From Azolla pinnata (lineage: Eukaryota; Streptophyta; Polypodiopsida; Salviniales; Salviniaceae): 29,532 bases of DNA. Every line of letters begins with the position of its first letter. Position 1 is the stretch's first letter. The stretch covers positions 5,526-35,057 of the forward strand of contig JBBBWG010000693.1 in assembly GCA_037176905.1 (NCBI GenBank). The letters run 5' to 3'. This document shows, piece after piece, positions 1-13,300 of the stretch. The notes beneath the pieces were generated by a model. That model saw nothing but the letters and a program-made list of their open reading frames with translations, did not search any database and was not told the origin of the DNA. The translations under genes and the position numbers were made by a program.

Positions 1-3000
1 CCCATGCCCATGCCCATGCCCATAGGTCTCATAGCCATCCCAGGATTATTCATAGGCATCATCGATGGCATCATGCCTATACCAGGGTTCATGGGTGCAC
101 CCATACCCATACCCATGCCCATGCCCATGCCCATACCCATGCTATTCATTGACACTGGTGGAGTTGGTGTTGTTATCGCACTCGCTCCTGCTAAACCAAG
201 TCCGGATCCTGAACCCATGGGTTTTCCCATGCCGACAGTTGAGGCGATACTCTTGTTGGCCATCGAGCTGCTTCTATTCGCCATTGACCTGTCTTCCTTG
301 TTTTTCTCGGTCTTTCGGAGAAGCTCGAAATCAATGCCGATACCAGCCAACGGATTGCTTTTGGCTGCAAACATATAATGGCAATAGTGCATGGTTTAGG
401 GTTTAGAGTTTAGGGCTCCATTTTCAAGTTTGTAACAAACCAACCATGAAAGATGTAACAGTACCGTGTTTAGAAATACAAAACCACCTGAATGTGCAAA
501 TCAACCTATTTCTAGGAGATAACTAGCCTTTATAAATTCATAAACCCTAGATCTATGGTTGAGACAAAAGCTACTGAACCAATGCTAGATCAAGCCATCC
601 CCAAGCAGCAGCGATGATCCCTAATCCCAAAACGGAAGTCCTAATCAAGGTTATATATGTGTGTGCACATTGGGACTATAAATTTGAACATGTCAATCGC
701 GCAACAAAGCATGGATGAACAGAAAATGACTTACGCCCAGCAATGTTCAAGTCGACCAGACCCTTATTCAAAGTGTCAGCCCAGACAGTTGATTTTGTCT
801 CAAACTTCTTTTCCTGAGCCGGCTTTACCAATACTTGTCCTTGGTTTGCAAGGCCAATCTGAGAAGGCGTAGGAACTGGAGCTGAAGAAGTATTGAAGCC
901 AACCATGAAAGGGGAAGTTTGAGTAGGAAACTGATTTGGCAAACTCGCTGAAGTGGATGACGGCGTAGATATAGTCGAAACACCTCCAACTAGACCATCC
1001 TGGCTTCCATATAATCCGTTATTTGTAGGCTGACTCAGTGTTGTAGAGGGCTGCATAGATATGGTCGAAACACCTCCAACTAGACCATCCTGGCTTCCAT
1101 ATAATCCGTTATTAGCAGGCTGACTCAGTATTGCAGAGGGCTGCATAGATATGGATGAAACACTTCCAAATAGACCATCGTGACTTCCATATAATCCATT
1201 ATTCATTGGCTGAGTTGGTGGAACAGCAAATGTGCTGAAGGTGTTGTTGGGCATTTGTGTCGTTTCATAATCAGTTGAGGGGACAAATGAATGAACTGTT
1301 GGCAATGGGACAACATTAGCGGGTGCATTTGAGGAAGTTGCCACTTCTGCTTTAAATGGAGTCTCTCCAAATACATCTTCCGTAACCTCCTATATGCCAT
1401 AAAAATAATATGTCACATAACCAAGTTTTTAAAGAAGGTGACCAGAAGAAAAGTTCAAGGAAACAAGCTTTTGATGAGAAGTAACCTGAAATGCACCATC
1501 ACTTTTCGAAGAAGCATCTCCAAAATGATTGCTCGAGGGAACAGGTGGTGCAGGAAGTGCTAACATAGCCAAGATTGGTTCTTGTTCTTGGGAAGCTGGA
1601 GGTTTTTGTGGCGGTGATGATGATGTAGATGCAACTGATGTTGCTGCAATAATCATGTTTGTATTAAAATGAGCTGAGGAGTCAAAACAGTCACAAGACT
1701 AAACAAGACATTTGCTATGACACAATAAAAAGTAATTCACTTTTACATCATATAGGAACTTCCTCGACAATATTTCTAGGTAAATTAGCATATGCATCTT
1801 CACGAACTTGAGACGAGATGGGTGGTAAATTTTGTAAAGACTTGAATGATGATTGTTTCGCAGAGGTATGATGTTCTATTCATTAAGCTGTTTATTTAAG
1901 ATGACAGAAACCTGGTTGGTTCCTAATGAAATGGATTCACCAACTAAATTTTCATAACCAAGGAATTTCTAAAAGACATTACAAAAAAATGAACGTGATG
2001 ACCATGTTGTGGAACCATGGCATTGTGTGTGAGATAAAATAAAAAGAAATGCTTCAGTACCTGAAAATGCTCGAGGATCAAATTCCTCAGCGTCACTTTT
2101 TGGTGCAGAAATTTTGTTGACATCCTCGGTTTGGACTGTGTTTGGTTTGGACGTTCTAACCTCCTGTTCTCTGCTATAGGGTAAAACATAAGATAGTCAG
2201 TGAAAAGAAACCTGACAACGTAGTATTGCGTCAGGAGAAACTGCATTCACACTTTTGATTATCTGTGGGTTGATGTGCAGGGCTACTGAGAGCTTCTTCA
2301 TAGCTTGGAGGTGCCTCCGACCTTGAGCCTACTGACTTTCGGTCAGCCCTCCTATAGAAGATATTAGAATCCAAAATAAGTTGGAAAAGGCAAGAAAGCT
2401 ATACACAGAATAAAGAAAACAAATGTAGTAAAAACCTGTCATCATGCTCATAATCATCTCGTCGACCCCCAGAACTCCTGATAAAAAGCACATCAGTTTT
2501 AAAGAGAGCTAATCTGGCAAACCCGTTCTATAAAACCAATTGGAAGAATCGAGGTAGGAAAACAAAATCTTAAATACTGTTGAAATTTTCAATTTAAATA
2601 GATGAATCTATGTTATCAGGATAACCCTGGTCAAACCACTCACTCATCAAGAAAAGTACAGGATTACAGTCACACTATTAATTGAGAAAGGGGATGAATT
2701 GACTATGTTATTTGTCAAGAAGGGATTCGCCAAAGCAATTTGGAGATGCAAGAACACTTCAGGGAAAAATCTACAGGGGTTTGGGTGTTTTTCCACTAAT
2801 AAATAGACTGTAAAATCAAGTTAATTCTAAGGCACCTTGAATCATTATTGTCTGAATCACTTCTCCTGTAGTTGCTCCGACGCTCTTCATAGTCATAATC
2901 TCTGCTATACTCATCTCTACCATACCGATCTCCTCCCTTTCCTGATCGATAGCTGTCTCTACTAACTTGATCCCAATCTCTGCCCGAACGGATATCATCC

Positions 3001-5265
3001 CGATATCTGTCGCTATCCCTCTCTCTATCATGCCTGTCATCATCCCTGTTTCCATATCTATAACCATCATCTTCATAGCGATCATCTCCATAGTTGCTTC
3101 CCCTAAATCCATAAGAAGAGGAATCTGGTCGATACATTCCTCCAGTTGATGAGCTACCTCGGTATCTGGGAACCACAAATATAAGGTGTCATATGGCATT
3201 TTTCATTCCATGATTAAACCGCTTAATCAATAAATTCACTTACTTGTCCCTGTTTCCGATAGCCTTTTGTCTCACTTCCCTTATTTTCTCTTTATCGTTC
3301 ACAAGGGCTACTAGAAACTGTGACTTCTTTCGCACATTAAGCCCTTGGTCCCTTCCAGCAGAATCATAGTATTGGAAGTCCATGAGAGTCTAGCAAAACA
3401 TATGATTGCTATAAGAGACAACAATTTGAGGCTCCCATCTATGTAACATACGACTCGATACGTAGGACTTTCCAGATTACAAATGATATGCTTGTCAATT
3501 TTTTTGTGAATACAGGCAAAAGTTTTGATAACCCCTTCCCATAAAACTCAATCAATGCAAGTCATCAAGATGCAAGAATTTTGTAAATTTGAGATTTATT
3601 GTTTGACAATGTAGCATACCGATAGTTGATAAGCATGCTCCTTAAGTTCATCGATTACCCTCTCAGATCCGTGAGCAACAAGATACTCAAACACAATCAA
3701 GGCCTGGAAAATATAGTAGTCCCTATTAGAAAATATAGGAATTAAGTGATCAACCATGCACCAACACTCTGAAGCTAAAAATGACTGACCAAACCTGTAC
3801 CTTATAGACATGCCGCCAATTCCGGCCAGTGTCATTGATCCGCTTCCATAGGATTGACATTATCATCTGATAATCATGGCTGTATTTAGGAAAAAAGGAA
3901 TCTCAGTTACATACTATCTGAATCTAATGGCATACAGATGGATTAATCTATAGCGTAACATACTTCCCAGAAACCCATGGAAATAATGAACCTAACCATC
4001 CAATATCACATATATAGCAACTAATGCAGCCCATACGATGATGATCCTCTTTATAAAAATAACCAATATCCCATCTGCCCAAACATTTACCTCATAATTG
4101 TCCCCATAACATCCAATTTTCACTTTTGAAGCTAGCTATACTGCCTTGCATTCTCCTTCTGTTTTATTTAATCTTCACATTCTATCATTGCTTTAGATGA
4201 GGGGTCCTCAACAATAGCTAACCGCTGTGCCTCCCCCATCCTGTTGCTAACAACACGCTTGGATGTTATTTTGCTTAATCTCACTGGCATCTTGCTTTCA
4301 ATTGTCACATGGTCATTTTGGTAATACCTAAAATCCACACTATGCCAGTATATGCATCAGAAACTCGGTCCTGCACTAGGAATCAGGGTAATTTCTAACC
4401 TTCAAAACTCCATTTCTAGCATTAGTGCCTCCACCACAGTAAGATCTTCTCATTTAGCTTCGCCTAATTAATCTGTGGCTTTTTGTATGAGCCCAGATGT
4501 ACATTCTTCATTGACCCTCTCACTAAACCTAATTTCCCTGTAGATGACATATCCATATATCATCACCTGACCAATGCCAATGCTAGGTACCTCCTAGCTT
4601 GAAGTGTTGAAAGCTATACAGTAATGAATCTTGCGATGGTTTGACCAGATACGTTTCTTTGATCCGTGTTAGTCAACTAAGAATAACGTTCTCCTATTTT
4701 GCTTATCCATGTTATTGAGAAACAATTGGTTCAGATCACTAAGTTTGAACATGAAATTTTTATTGATGAATTAACTCACTAGTTTCGAGTAGCTTGAGCA
4801 ATATCAGCCATGATACTTCCATGAGGTCCCCATGGCTCATTGCTCGTAACATCCAAAACCTGCAAATTTTAAGAAAATCTAGATAAACTGATGGGTAACA
4901 ATAACTTACAGCCGTTATTATTCCACCTATGCATGGATCCAGAAAACAACCAAATCATACCAGATCTAAATCATTCTAAATAAGAACCCATCAAATCAGA
5001 AGTGATTCAAAGTTCCTTTAAAAGATCCAAATTTACCTTCTGTTCGATTTCAGGGACCTTGAGGACTTTCTTGTTAACTTCTCTTTTTCTGAGGAAAACA
5101 GGAAGAGCATGAATTTCAGCGGAAAGGCCCCACTTAGATTAAAAGATTCCAAAAGAGAATTAGAAGTCGATTGCAGGAGGAGAGATGAGAATGGACACAA
5201 GTCTTAAGAGGTCAGAATACTTACAATTCTCTCACAGTTTGATCTATGGCTTTCTTGAAATCCAT
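1..5265 (-). CDS. Epsin, clathrin adaptor with ENTH domain (EPSIN2/3 type), 3' end cut by window
   Basis: Plant epsins bind phosphoinositides through an N-terminal ENTH domain and recruit clathrin and cargo at trans-Golgi or plasma membrane. I joined thirteen exons by splice sites and continuous phase: 5265-5225, 5088-5037, 4859-4780, 3879-3801, 3703-3620, 3389-3244, 3165-2836, 2477-2436, 2351-2253, 2173-2061, 1643-1486, 1389-735, 364 to beyond 1. This gives at least 747 codons. ENTH residues about 11-150 include [45 protein letters not shown] and [10 protein letters not shown]. An Arg/Asp/Tyr-rich linker follows (about 161-290), then SYEEAL and EEFDPRAFS. The late [16 protein letters not shown] and a Met/Gly-rich tail are typical of EPSIN2/3 and absent from EPSIN1. 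The start [14 protein letters not shown] matches the family N-terminus. Identity is recalled family knowledge, not a search. EPSIN2 and EPSIN3 cannot be told apart here. Confidence 0.93.
84..156 (-). repeat. Hexanucleotide repeat coding (Met-Gly)n in the epsin tail
   Basis: Repeated CCCATG/CCCATA units read on the minus strand as alternating Gly and Met. A second run lies at 1-24. Met/Gly-rich tails are normal for EPSIN2/3, but the repeat makes length variation likely. Confidence 0.8.
393..417. repeat. Short interstitial telomere-like repeat in an epsin intron
   Basis: Degenerate plant telomere units (TTTAGGG type) in the last visible epsin intron. AAACCCTAGA also occurs near 542. The run is too short to be a relic telomere and is likely chance or a telo-box-type motif. 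Confidence 0.5.
967..1216 (-). repeat. 90-bp tandem repeat, about three copies, inside epsin exon 12
   Basis: The landmark tagaccatc recurs at 991, 1081 and 1171, exactly 90 bp apart. Each unit encodes 30 residues starting NNGLYGS.DGL.G (protein residues about 471-555). The copies landmarked at 991 and 1081 are nearly identical and the third differs more, which suggests recent duplication. The units are rich in Ser, Gln and Gly, as in disordered epsin linkers. They carry no DPW or NPF motif that I can see. Confidence 0.9.
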
Positions 5266-6130
5266 TGGGTACCTCAGCTCGAATACTGAAAACCTTGCCC
5301 TCCAGAAGGGAACTGGAGAAGGAAGAAAAGGATGTGAAATTACAAGTCAGGAAATGAAAATAGTTCTCCCTATAAATGTCGATCTGAAGAGGATCCATTT
5401 CGAAGCAAAAGAAAGTCAAAAGGAGGAAATTTTCGAACTAAATCTTGATATATGATGGACAGTAAAAAGACGGAAAGATTTCTTCTCATGCATCCTGATC
5501 TGCAAATTAGACAAACCATTTCCGAATGCGAGGATCAGAAGAAAGGAAAAATTCTCTTATTTTCTGATGGATCCGATCTGTAGGAAAGCAGAAATTGTTT
5601 CTCTGGGGATGAATCTTGGTACTCCTTCTATAAGAGAACGACGTTCCTTCCAGCTGAAGAAATCTGAGATTTTAATGGAGGAGAAAAAGGGCATGCAATA
5701 GCGCTAAGGCGAGACCATATCTGAATATCGATCATAAAAAACACGAATCAGAGTGCAGGAATGGGCAAAAACAGAGAAGAAACGGAGGGGCCTGGATCAG
5801 AATTGGGGCAGAATTTCTCATGCAAAGCGTTGGTTGGAGAAGGAAGGGCAGCACACAAAGTAGAAAGGCATGGAGAAAGGGAAGCGCGCAAAGGAGCGTT
5901 GAAGGGAGAAAATGTTCACGGCGACACTGGAGAATCCCGATCATACCTGAGGAGGAGGAGCAGCTGTGGGTTGGGGGCGATGGCGGGCGTGCTAAGGCGA
6001 AGCTTTTGAGGAGGGAGGAGGAGGGCTATGGAGGTCTGAAGAGGTCGCGAGAAGGAAGAAGAAAGAAGAAAGAAGAAGACGAAGACGAAGACGAAGAAGA
6101 CGAAGAAGAAGAAAGAAGACGAAGAAGAAA
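5266..6130 (-). other. Epsin 5' leader with probable 5'UTR intron and promoter-proximal CT tract
   Basis: On the minus strand a strong donor (CAG then GTATGA) ends a leader exon at 5947. A pyrimidine-rich acceptor ending CTCCAG sits at 5313, so 5946-5313 is probably a 634-bp 5'UTR intron. The coding exon would then start at 5312. Upstream the leader is CTT-rich (6056-6136 on this strand). The transcription start is not determinable. Confidence 0.5.
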
Positions 6131-6136
6131 GAAAGA
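6056..6136. repeat. GAA/GAC-type trinucleotide tract
   Basis: Purine-rich GAA, GAC and AGA units. Read on the minus strand this is a CTT-rich stretch at or just upstream of the presumed epsin transcript start. CT-rich tracts are frequent near plant start sites. Confidence 0.8.
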
Positions 6137-6498
6137 ATTACAAAATTGACGCTTGATCTTATCTTCCACTAAAAATTAACATTCGATTAATTCCGTTAGC
6201 ATTGATTCGATTCCTAATCACTTCTCGCTAATTTGATCTTAATCGATTCCCTTATTATATCCGATTAACAGAAGTTGGTGATTCTTAGAACCCAATTGAT
6301 TGATTAACGCGTTACTTTGATATTAATCGAATAATTGAGCATTAATCCATTCTAATCTGATGCCAATTGAGCACACGATTGATTAATTTGCTATTAATAA
6401 TTGAGCATTAGAACTAGGCGTTAATTTGTAATTTTTGGTTTTGGTAGGCGTTAAAATGTAATTTATAACTTTGTTAGGCGTTTATCGATAATTTTCCC
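6137..6498 (+). mobile_element. MITE family copy 1, missing its left inverted end
   Basis: From attacaaaattgacg onward this matches copy 2 throughout: the ctaatcacttct segment, the cgattaaca segment and the right arm with ggcgttaaaatgtaatt and the attttccc end. The first ~70 bp of the left arm are absent; the copy abuts the GAA tract instead. No coding capacity. It lies directly upstream of the epsin leader. Confidence 0.75.
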
Positions 6499-6519
6499 TT
6501 ATTATTATTATTATTATTA

Positions 6520-6949
6520 GGGAGAATCACCAGAAAGCGCCTAACAAAATTATAAATTACATTTTAACGCCTGCTGAAATAAAAAATTACAAATTGACGT
6601 TTAATCTTATCTACCACTAAAAATTAACATTCAATTAACTCCGTTCGTATCGATTCTATTCCTAATCACTTCTCCCTAATTTGATCTTAATCGATCGCCT
6701 TGTTTTATCCGATTAACAAAAGTCGGCGACTCGGAGAATCCCATCGAGTGATTAACGCGTTGATCCGGCGTCAATCAAACTAATCGAGCATTAGTCAATT
6801 AGATAATTTGATGTTAATTGGGCACACAACTAATCATTCATTTGCTCCGTAAAGTTTTAGAAGTCGGCGTTAATTTGTAATTTTTGGATTTTGGACAGGC
6901 GTTAAAATGTGATTTATAGTTTTATTAGGCATTTATCGGTAATTTTCCC
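6520..6949 (+). mobile_element. MITE family copy 2, most complete, 430 bp
   Basis: The left end begins GGGAGAATCACC and the right end is AATTTTCCC. When the right ~80 bp is reverse complemented it aligns with the left ~80 bp with few differences, sharing for example ACATTTTAACGCCTG and AAAAATTACAAATT. Both flanks read TTATTATTA, compatible with a 3-, 6- or 9-bp target duplication but inside a TTA microsatellite. It encodes nothing. Long inverted ends with a possible 9-bp duplication suggest a Mutator-type MITE; a TTA duplication would suggest Harbinger type. Confidence 0.8.
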
Positions 6950-8690
6950 TTATTATTATTTGTGTGAATTTGTCATTAGTTATTCTTATAATTATTGTAT
7001 TATGATTTATATTATTGCTATTATTATTGTTGTTGTTGTTAATATTATTTGTGCCTCCTCTCTATTTGTTTTTTTAGCCTTATTTATCAATTTTGTTCGA
7101 ATAAATAAATAGTTACTGTATTTTGCCCCAAAAAAAAAACAAAAACAATGCCTTTTTTTTTCGCTTTAATTTTCGATCTAATTTGCTTTTTTTTAAATGC
7201 TTGCTTTTTCCGGCTTTTTGCGTTTTCCCGCGTTTTGCTTTTTTCTCGCGTATTTACTCGTTTTTTTGTTTTGTTTTTCCCTATTAAATTCTGTTTTTTT
7301 TCGATACGTGCAAGGAGCACAAAAATACGAAGACTTTTTCTTCCATTCTGTCCGTTGACTTTTTATCCTCATCACAGAAACATTATAGAAAAAGAATATG
7401 TCAATATATGCACACAGAGAGCATCTGGCCAATTTACACACACAGACATGTTCTCAGTTTCTGCCCTTTCTTCGATTTCGCGGAAGCGGATTTCGGTGCT
7501 CGGTTTCCTTGTTCCTGTCTGCATGCTCTCGTGTCTCTGTCTGTTGTCTGCTGCTCGAAGCCTCTGATCTGTTTTTTTTTACAGACTCTGCCGATATCGT
7601 TCTGTCACTCCTACTGATTTCAACGGCTCTCTCTGACCAGCCTCCCGCAGGCAACTGCCCGATTCCCTTGACAAACAGCGCCCAGCTAAATATATGTTGT
7701 GTCTGGAGAAGACAATCCTAGATCACTTGCTTGAACATCCGACCCCTATGATTGTTCGATCGACTCGGTTACGACCCATCCGAATTCGATTTTAACACGT
7801 CTTGATTCTGATCTTTGTTTTTTTTACAGACAGCTGAACTGCGCTCAGCTGCCTGAACATCGATCCTTGTGATTGTTGACCTGATTACAGATCCCGCTTA
7901 CGAGGTCTCCGTCCAGATCGTTGTAACAACAAACAAACTATGTTGTCAATTACTGTCTCCAAATCTAACTAAACTAACCTGTCAATAAGCTTGAAACCAC
8001 AAAAACAATCTCCTTCCAATGATTAGACCACAATTTCTTTACACACACACACACACACAACACACATATATATTTATATTGATATTTATTTTTCTGGGTG
8101 GCAAAGCGCAACGTTACACTCGTCCGTATCTACTGTAGTTCCTGTGTCATGTTCAAGTTGTGGACAATCGTTCACATCAATAAAGCTGGCATCATCACCA
8201 CCACCACCATCATCATCATCATGTCCATTGAATATAATATCTAAAGCACTGTTTTGTGCACGTTTAATCGCTCGAGGGTAACTCATGAATAATTAATTAA
8301 TCAGGTGTCGATTCTCTTACCACTGTGAAATCGATTCGCAAATTGTGCACTCAATTCCCGCATGTAGTGAAAGAAAAGTCACATATACACGTTGAGATGT
8401 CATGCTCACAAATCCTCTTTCTTCGCTTTTTCTTCCGCTTTCTTTCTTTCTTTTTTTTCCTTTGCGATAGTGATACGCCCACTAACTAACAAAAAGGCTT
8501 TAAGTATGCCCTTTGGCCAGGCTTCGAGTTCATTCAAGTAGAAAAACAAAAGAGGGCAACCAAAAGAGAATCGCCAAGGCGCACTAACACTGTTCAAATC
8601 GGTTTGTCGGTTCCTCTACGATCTCTTTGCTTGATTTGTTTCCCACATTGATGCAATCCATGCCATGCAAATGCCTCCACAGTGCTTTAA
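6950..8690. other. AT-rich intergenic stretch, no supported gene
   Basis: Holds TTA/GTT-rich sequence, homopolymer T and A runs near 7130-7300, an AC dinucleotide run at 8041-8060 and a CAT run near 8190-8222. The minus-strand ORF 8086-8286 (66 codons, start MSYPRAIKRAQ) carries an Asp/Gly run from the CAT repeat and resembles nothing I know. A 139-codon plus ORF at 7148 is T-rich, Phe-dominated and looks spurious. Confidence 0.6.
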
Positions 8691-9054
8691 ATTCTTGCCT
8701 ACTACGTATTCAAGAAAGATATAGTTTTTCTTATCAGGGGGCTAATTTATATGCTTGTTTCTTTTTCAATAGACAAACCCTCATCATATTAAGATCTAAT
8801 GACTGATGGGTATATAAATCTGAATAACTTCTTATGCTTCACTTATCTCAAAATTATAAAGAATGAATAAGGACCAAACACAAAATGGATAAACCTTTTC
8901 ATTGGTACTAAATCCCGTTACCTATAATATTATTAATAAAAAATTTAATATAATAGTTTATATAAGGAGATGAGAATTTCTATATATAACTTGAATGAGT
9001 AAATGATAGTTTATTATCCAATAGATGGCTTCGCTTGAAATATCAACCCTTCTT

Positions 9055-9400
9055 ATCACCCATACATAGATATATAGATGAACATGCATACATATATATA
9101 CACATATAGAGTTGTACATCCATTCATACATATGCAATATATATACAAATAAATATGCATGCATATACTGTATATATATCCACATAGAGATGAACATATA
9201 AAGATGGAGATGCATATAGAGATAAATATGCATTCATACTTATATATATACATATGAATATGCATTCGTACAAATAAACATACATGTTTATAATGTTACA
9301 TATATATATATGTTTGTAATGTTACATGTGTGTATGCATATACAAATAAAATTATATAGACACATGAAATATATACAAATGAATATGTACAAGAGTAGAC
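9055..9400. repeat. CATA/TATA-type degenerate simple repeat
   Basis: Dominated by catata, tacata and atgcat permutations. ORFs across it are His/Tyr/Met-rich translations of the repeat. The flanking 8690-9780 is AT-rich with no gene seen. Confidence 0.8.
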
Positions 9401-10084
9401 AAACAAACGAGAAGTAAAAATTATCAACATGAATAGGTTCAGATAGACATCTAATACAAGAGGGCTTAAACTGCTCAATCATCTTTTGAGTTCTTAACTA
9501 TTCAGATAAAATGAATAAGCAAAAAATATATGCATTCTCATTGAGAACAAATTTTTTTTAGATGTAGATTTTAATTTCACATTTTGAATCATAGGAAAAA
9601 TTAAAAATGATATGCATTTTACTCCAAAATATTTTCCTTTAAACAATTTTAAAAAGTAAAATATAATTAAATAATAATAATAATCAATATATTAAAAAAA
9701 CGTAAACTTGAATTCAAGATAATCTACAATATCTTCAGCAAAACTATCAAAGCAAATCATTGAGTGGATAGAATTAATAAAACTTGAATCTAGAAGTGTT
9801 TCGAAACCATTTGCTACCATTAATCAGAGACATTTTGGTTTTAAACATATCTAGTTCTTATTTTCAAAGGTTAAATGTTTTACCTTTCGTACAAAATAAA
9901 GGCATCAAGATAATACATTTGTTTTACCTTCATGTTATGTTGCCATTGTTATGTTATGAAAAAGTTAAATTTTATCATAAATTGCAGCAATCAAGCTTGT
10001 TATCAATATCTTATGATGAAATGCGTTTAGGTTATGTCAATATTTTTCTATAAATTGTCAAATTCGATGTGCAATTGATGCAAA

Positions 10085-10345
10085 GTCTGTGTTATAACTT
10101 TAACATGAGTTTTGACGCACATTTTAACGCGTATTAGACACGAATTTTTGTGCTAATTTGCTACAACTTTGACGCAACAATTTTAACACAAATTTGTTAT
10201 AACTTTTACATAACTTTGGCGCGAATTTTGATGTTAATTTGTCACAATTTTTTATGCATTATTGCACATATTTGACGCGAATTTTGCCATAACTTTTGAT
10301 ACAAAATTTGCTACAACCTTGACGTAATTTTGGCACAATCGAATA
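10085..10345. repeat. Old diverged repeats around TTTGACGCGAATTTT
   Basis: Variants of tttgacgc followed by a/t-rich sequence recur near 10107, 10169, 10215, 10267 and 10320, with one more near 10890. Spacing is irregular (about 46-62 bp). The core resembles the acgc-containing subrepeat of the MITE arms, but relatedness is not shown. Confidence 0.4.
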
Positions 10346-13300
10346 GAAAAACAAATTTTGTAGTTATTCATACATCGTAGACACACTTGCATCTAGCGCA
10401 TAATGACACATCTATAATTGACACAAAACAAGAATTGAGGTTGTAACCTATTATTTTCAACTTTATAAATTGAACATTGCATCATATCATCTTTTATATA
10501 TATATATATTAATGTAATTAATCCAATACAAAGCATTGTTGAGTTCGACATATAGTTTACCGAAAGAAAAATTCATAAAAGTTTTTTTGTTGGTCATAAA
10601 AATTTCATGTTAAGGACCAAAATTTGCATCAAATTTACCACGACCACTACTTTACTGCAACAAAGATTTATTAGGTCATGTCAAATGTACAACAAAATTT
10701 TTTGTCATGTTGCATCAAATCGCATTAATTATATAGCAATAGGACTGGTAAGCATAACATCTATGGTATATTAAATTATTGACAAACTAGAATAGTCAAA
10801 ATTTCTTGTGAGGATGCAGTAAATACGTGGTAAATTTTCAATAAATACACAATTATGTAACGATAAATTTTAGCTACAAACTTGCGGCAAATTTGGCGCA
10901 ACCAAGAAAATATTAAAAACTATAAACATATTAATTAATATAATCTTAAATAAATAAATAAATAATATTTTAACATATATTTTTCAAAAATTTTATTACT
11001 TTTTATTATTTTTGTTCTCAATTTGAGAACATATGGATCGTCAACAACTTCTTCATCTTATAAACTTAAAAGCTTTAAACCAAGAAAATTATTCAGGACC
11101 TCAAGTTGCCCTCACTATCTATTTAGACAATTAGATTTATGTTTGAGCCTATTCATGTAAGATATTGTTTATTCTTACTTTTTTGTCTCTTCATATACAT
11201 ACTTATGAATTATGCATTGTGTATGTATTATTCTTAATAAGAATAGTTCCATATAAGAACATTATTATACATCTTAAACAAATGATAATGATGTAATTTT
11301 TTATAAAACATATTACGACGATATGATATATTAGTATAATGGTCGAAAATGTTATTATATCGGCCTTTCACAGTATGAATGATCATGGATCAAATTTCCT
11401 TAATTGTGTCAACTAAAAATATTGGTTTGTTGAACTAAAGACCTTGACACATCTGGATTTCCATATCACCCACATAGAAGAAGCACTAACTAGGATTTCT
11501 CATAAGGGAATAGATCTATATTTTTACATTCTTGTCTTAAGAAAAGGTGTAACGGCGTAGTCAATGTATATCTATTAGAAGAGTTTAGGTAAAAAGCTGC
11601 TTGACTAAATAAATCACTAGCATATGTCATCACTTCTGGTACAAAAGAGGACCATGTTGTTAGAGAACCCCATGTAAACATTTTTTTTCTCCCTTGTATA
11701 TCAAAATGTGAAGTATCCTTTTTGAAATATGTTGAGCGTATAATATGTTACCCCATAAATAATAATATTGTACTTTCCATTTATAGTCATATAATTTATA
11801 AGAAGGGTAATACCTTGTTTTATTGAGCCATGTCCTTACTACCATAGACTTATACACAGTCAACTATTGAAAATTTGCGAGCTTACAAGTTTATAGGCGG
11901 CTTTGCAAATTTTTCCAACATTCATGGATAATTGCGTACTAAGAACACTCTAGTCCCCAAAGGTTGTTGATACATACAGAGAATATTTTTAAGATTGGTT
12001 AATATACTTCTCTCTAATTTCATAGAATACTATAGAAAGGATTTGTATTATTCTTGTGGCCTCTTATAAGAATTTTATTATATATAATCTCTAGGGTCTC
12101 ATTGTAAACGAATGAGTGGTGTTGCTTCAGAAGCCCATAATTTTCAATAGGCCTTAATCTTCTCAAGAGGTGGATCAATCAACATTTTTTTGTACATAGC
12201 TTATAACTTTTTATCTTTAGCTAATTGAGACTATCCCCTTACCCAAATTGCATTGGCATTACCCTCAACATTCTGGATTTATTCATGAACTCGAAATAAG
12301 TAGTGTTTCTAGAAGATTACACAATACCTTTGACCATTATAAGATTCTTAATATTATTAAAGATGCCCAACTAATAACCCTATTACTCATTTGTCAAGTT
12401 TAACTTGTTAGACATTAGATTTGCTTGTACAATATTGAACATAGTGTATCATCCTCTCAAATAACTTAAAACATCATCTCGTTCCTTTTTATGTATATGT
12501 TTATATATGTGTGCATATTTAATTGTATATATACATACATATATACATAGTCATCTATATATCTATATGAATCTGTGCATATTCATGCATGCATGCGTAC
12601 AAGCATAGTCATTTGTTTATACACATACAGGTGAATATAGATGAATTTGAATAATCAATTAGCGATAAGGGTCTCATTGTATAAGATGGACCAGCAGTAG
12701 AAATAATGTCGGATGCAAGTACTTCATATCTATATGTGGAAAATCTTCTACTATAGACCATTTAATGTGGAAAGCAGGTTACAAAAAGTCTTTACAAATG
12801 TCTCAAAACCTTTGGTGAAAACGGTTATGTTCATGTGCCAAGAGGTTATTCGCACTTTGAGAGGACAAATTGACATCATCTAAGGTTTTTAAACAATGTA
12901 GAGACACGCAAATTGGCCTTTCGTCGCAAGTGAGACAAAAAAATATTCTACAAATGATAAAGATGTTGATTTTGTGAAATCAAAATCCTTCGAAATGGTT
13001 GTTTTCATCATGGAGAGGTGTGAGATTATGTAAAAGGTCTTAAACACCTTACTGGTCTATATGGTGCAACTTTTCCCTCATCGGGTACAACTCTATTCCT
13101 CGCAGTATACATTGCCTTGCTTAAACTTTCTGGGTAGAGATCATAATCTTATTTGTCAGTTCAATATTAGTTTCATAGCTTATATGTATATGAGTCACAT
13201 TAAAGTGGATCTAGTGTTTTTTGTTAATTGTATAGCTGGTGGTAATCACTTGTATAAAAACTTTCTTTTACTAATGCTGAATCCTTTTTTGAAAAAAAAA

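Noticed and set aside
393..417. Interstitial telomere from a chromosome fusion
   Set aside because: Only about three imperfect units inside an intron; too short for a fusion relic.
2796..3176. Arg/Asp-rich ORF as a separate gene (SR-like protein)
   Set aside because: It is epsin exon 7, in phase with neighbouring ENTH-domain exons.
7148..7567. 139-codon plus ORF
   Set aside because: Driven by T-rich sequence; Phe-dominated, with no family match or start context.
8086..8286. 66-codon minus ORF with Asp/Gly run
   Set aside because: Built partly on a CAT repeat, isolated, with no recognisable motif or partner exon.
9055..9400. Possible CRISPR-like or satellite array
   Set aside because: No fixed unit or spacers; it is degenerate CATA/TATA simple repeat.
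11030..11863. Possible Ty1/copia remnant (gag-like and integrase-region-like words)
   Set aside because: Short, frame-broken similarity only; no LTRs, primer site or reverse transcriptase motifs found.
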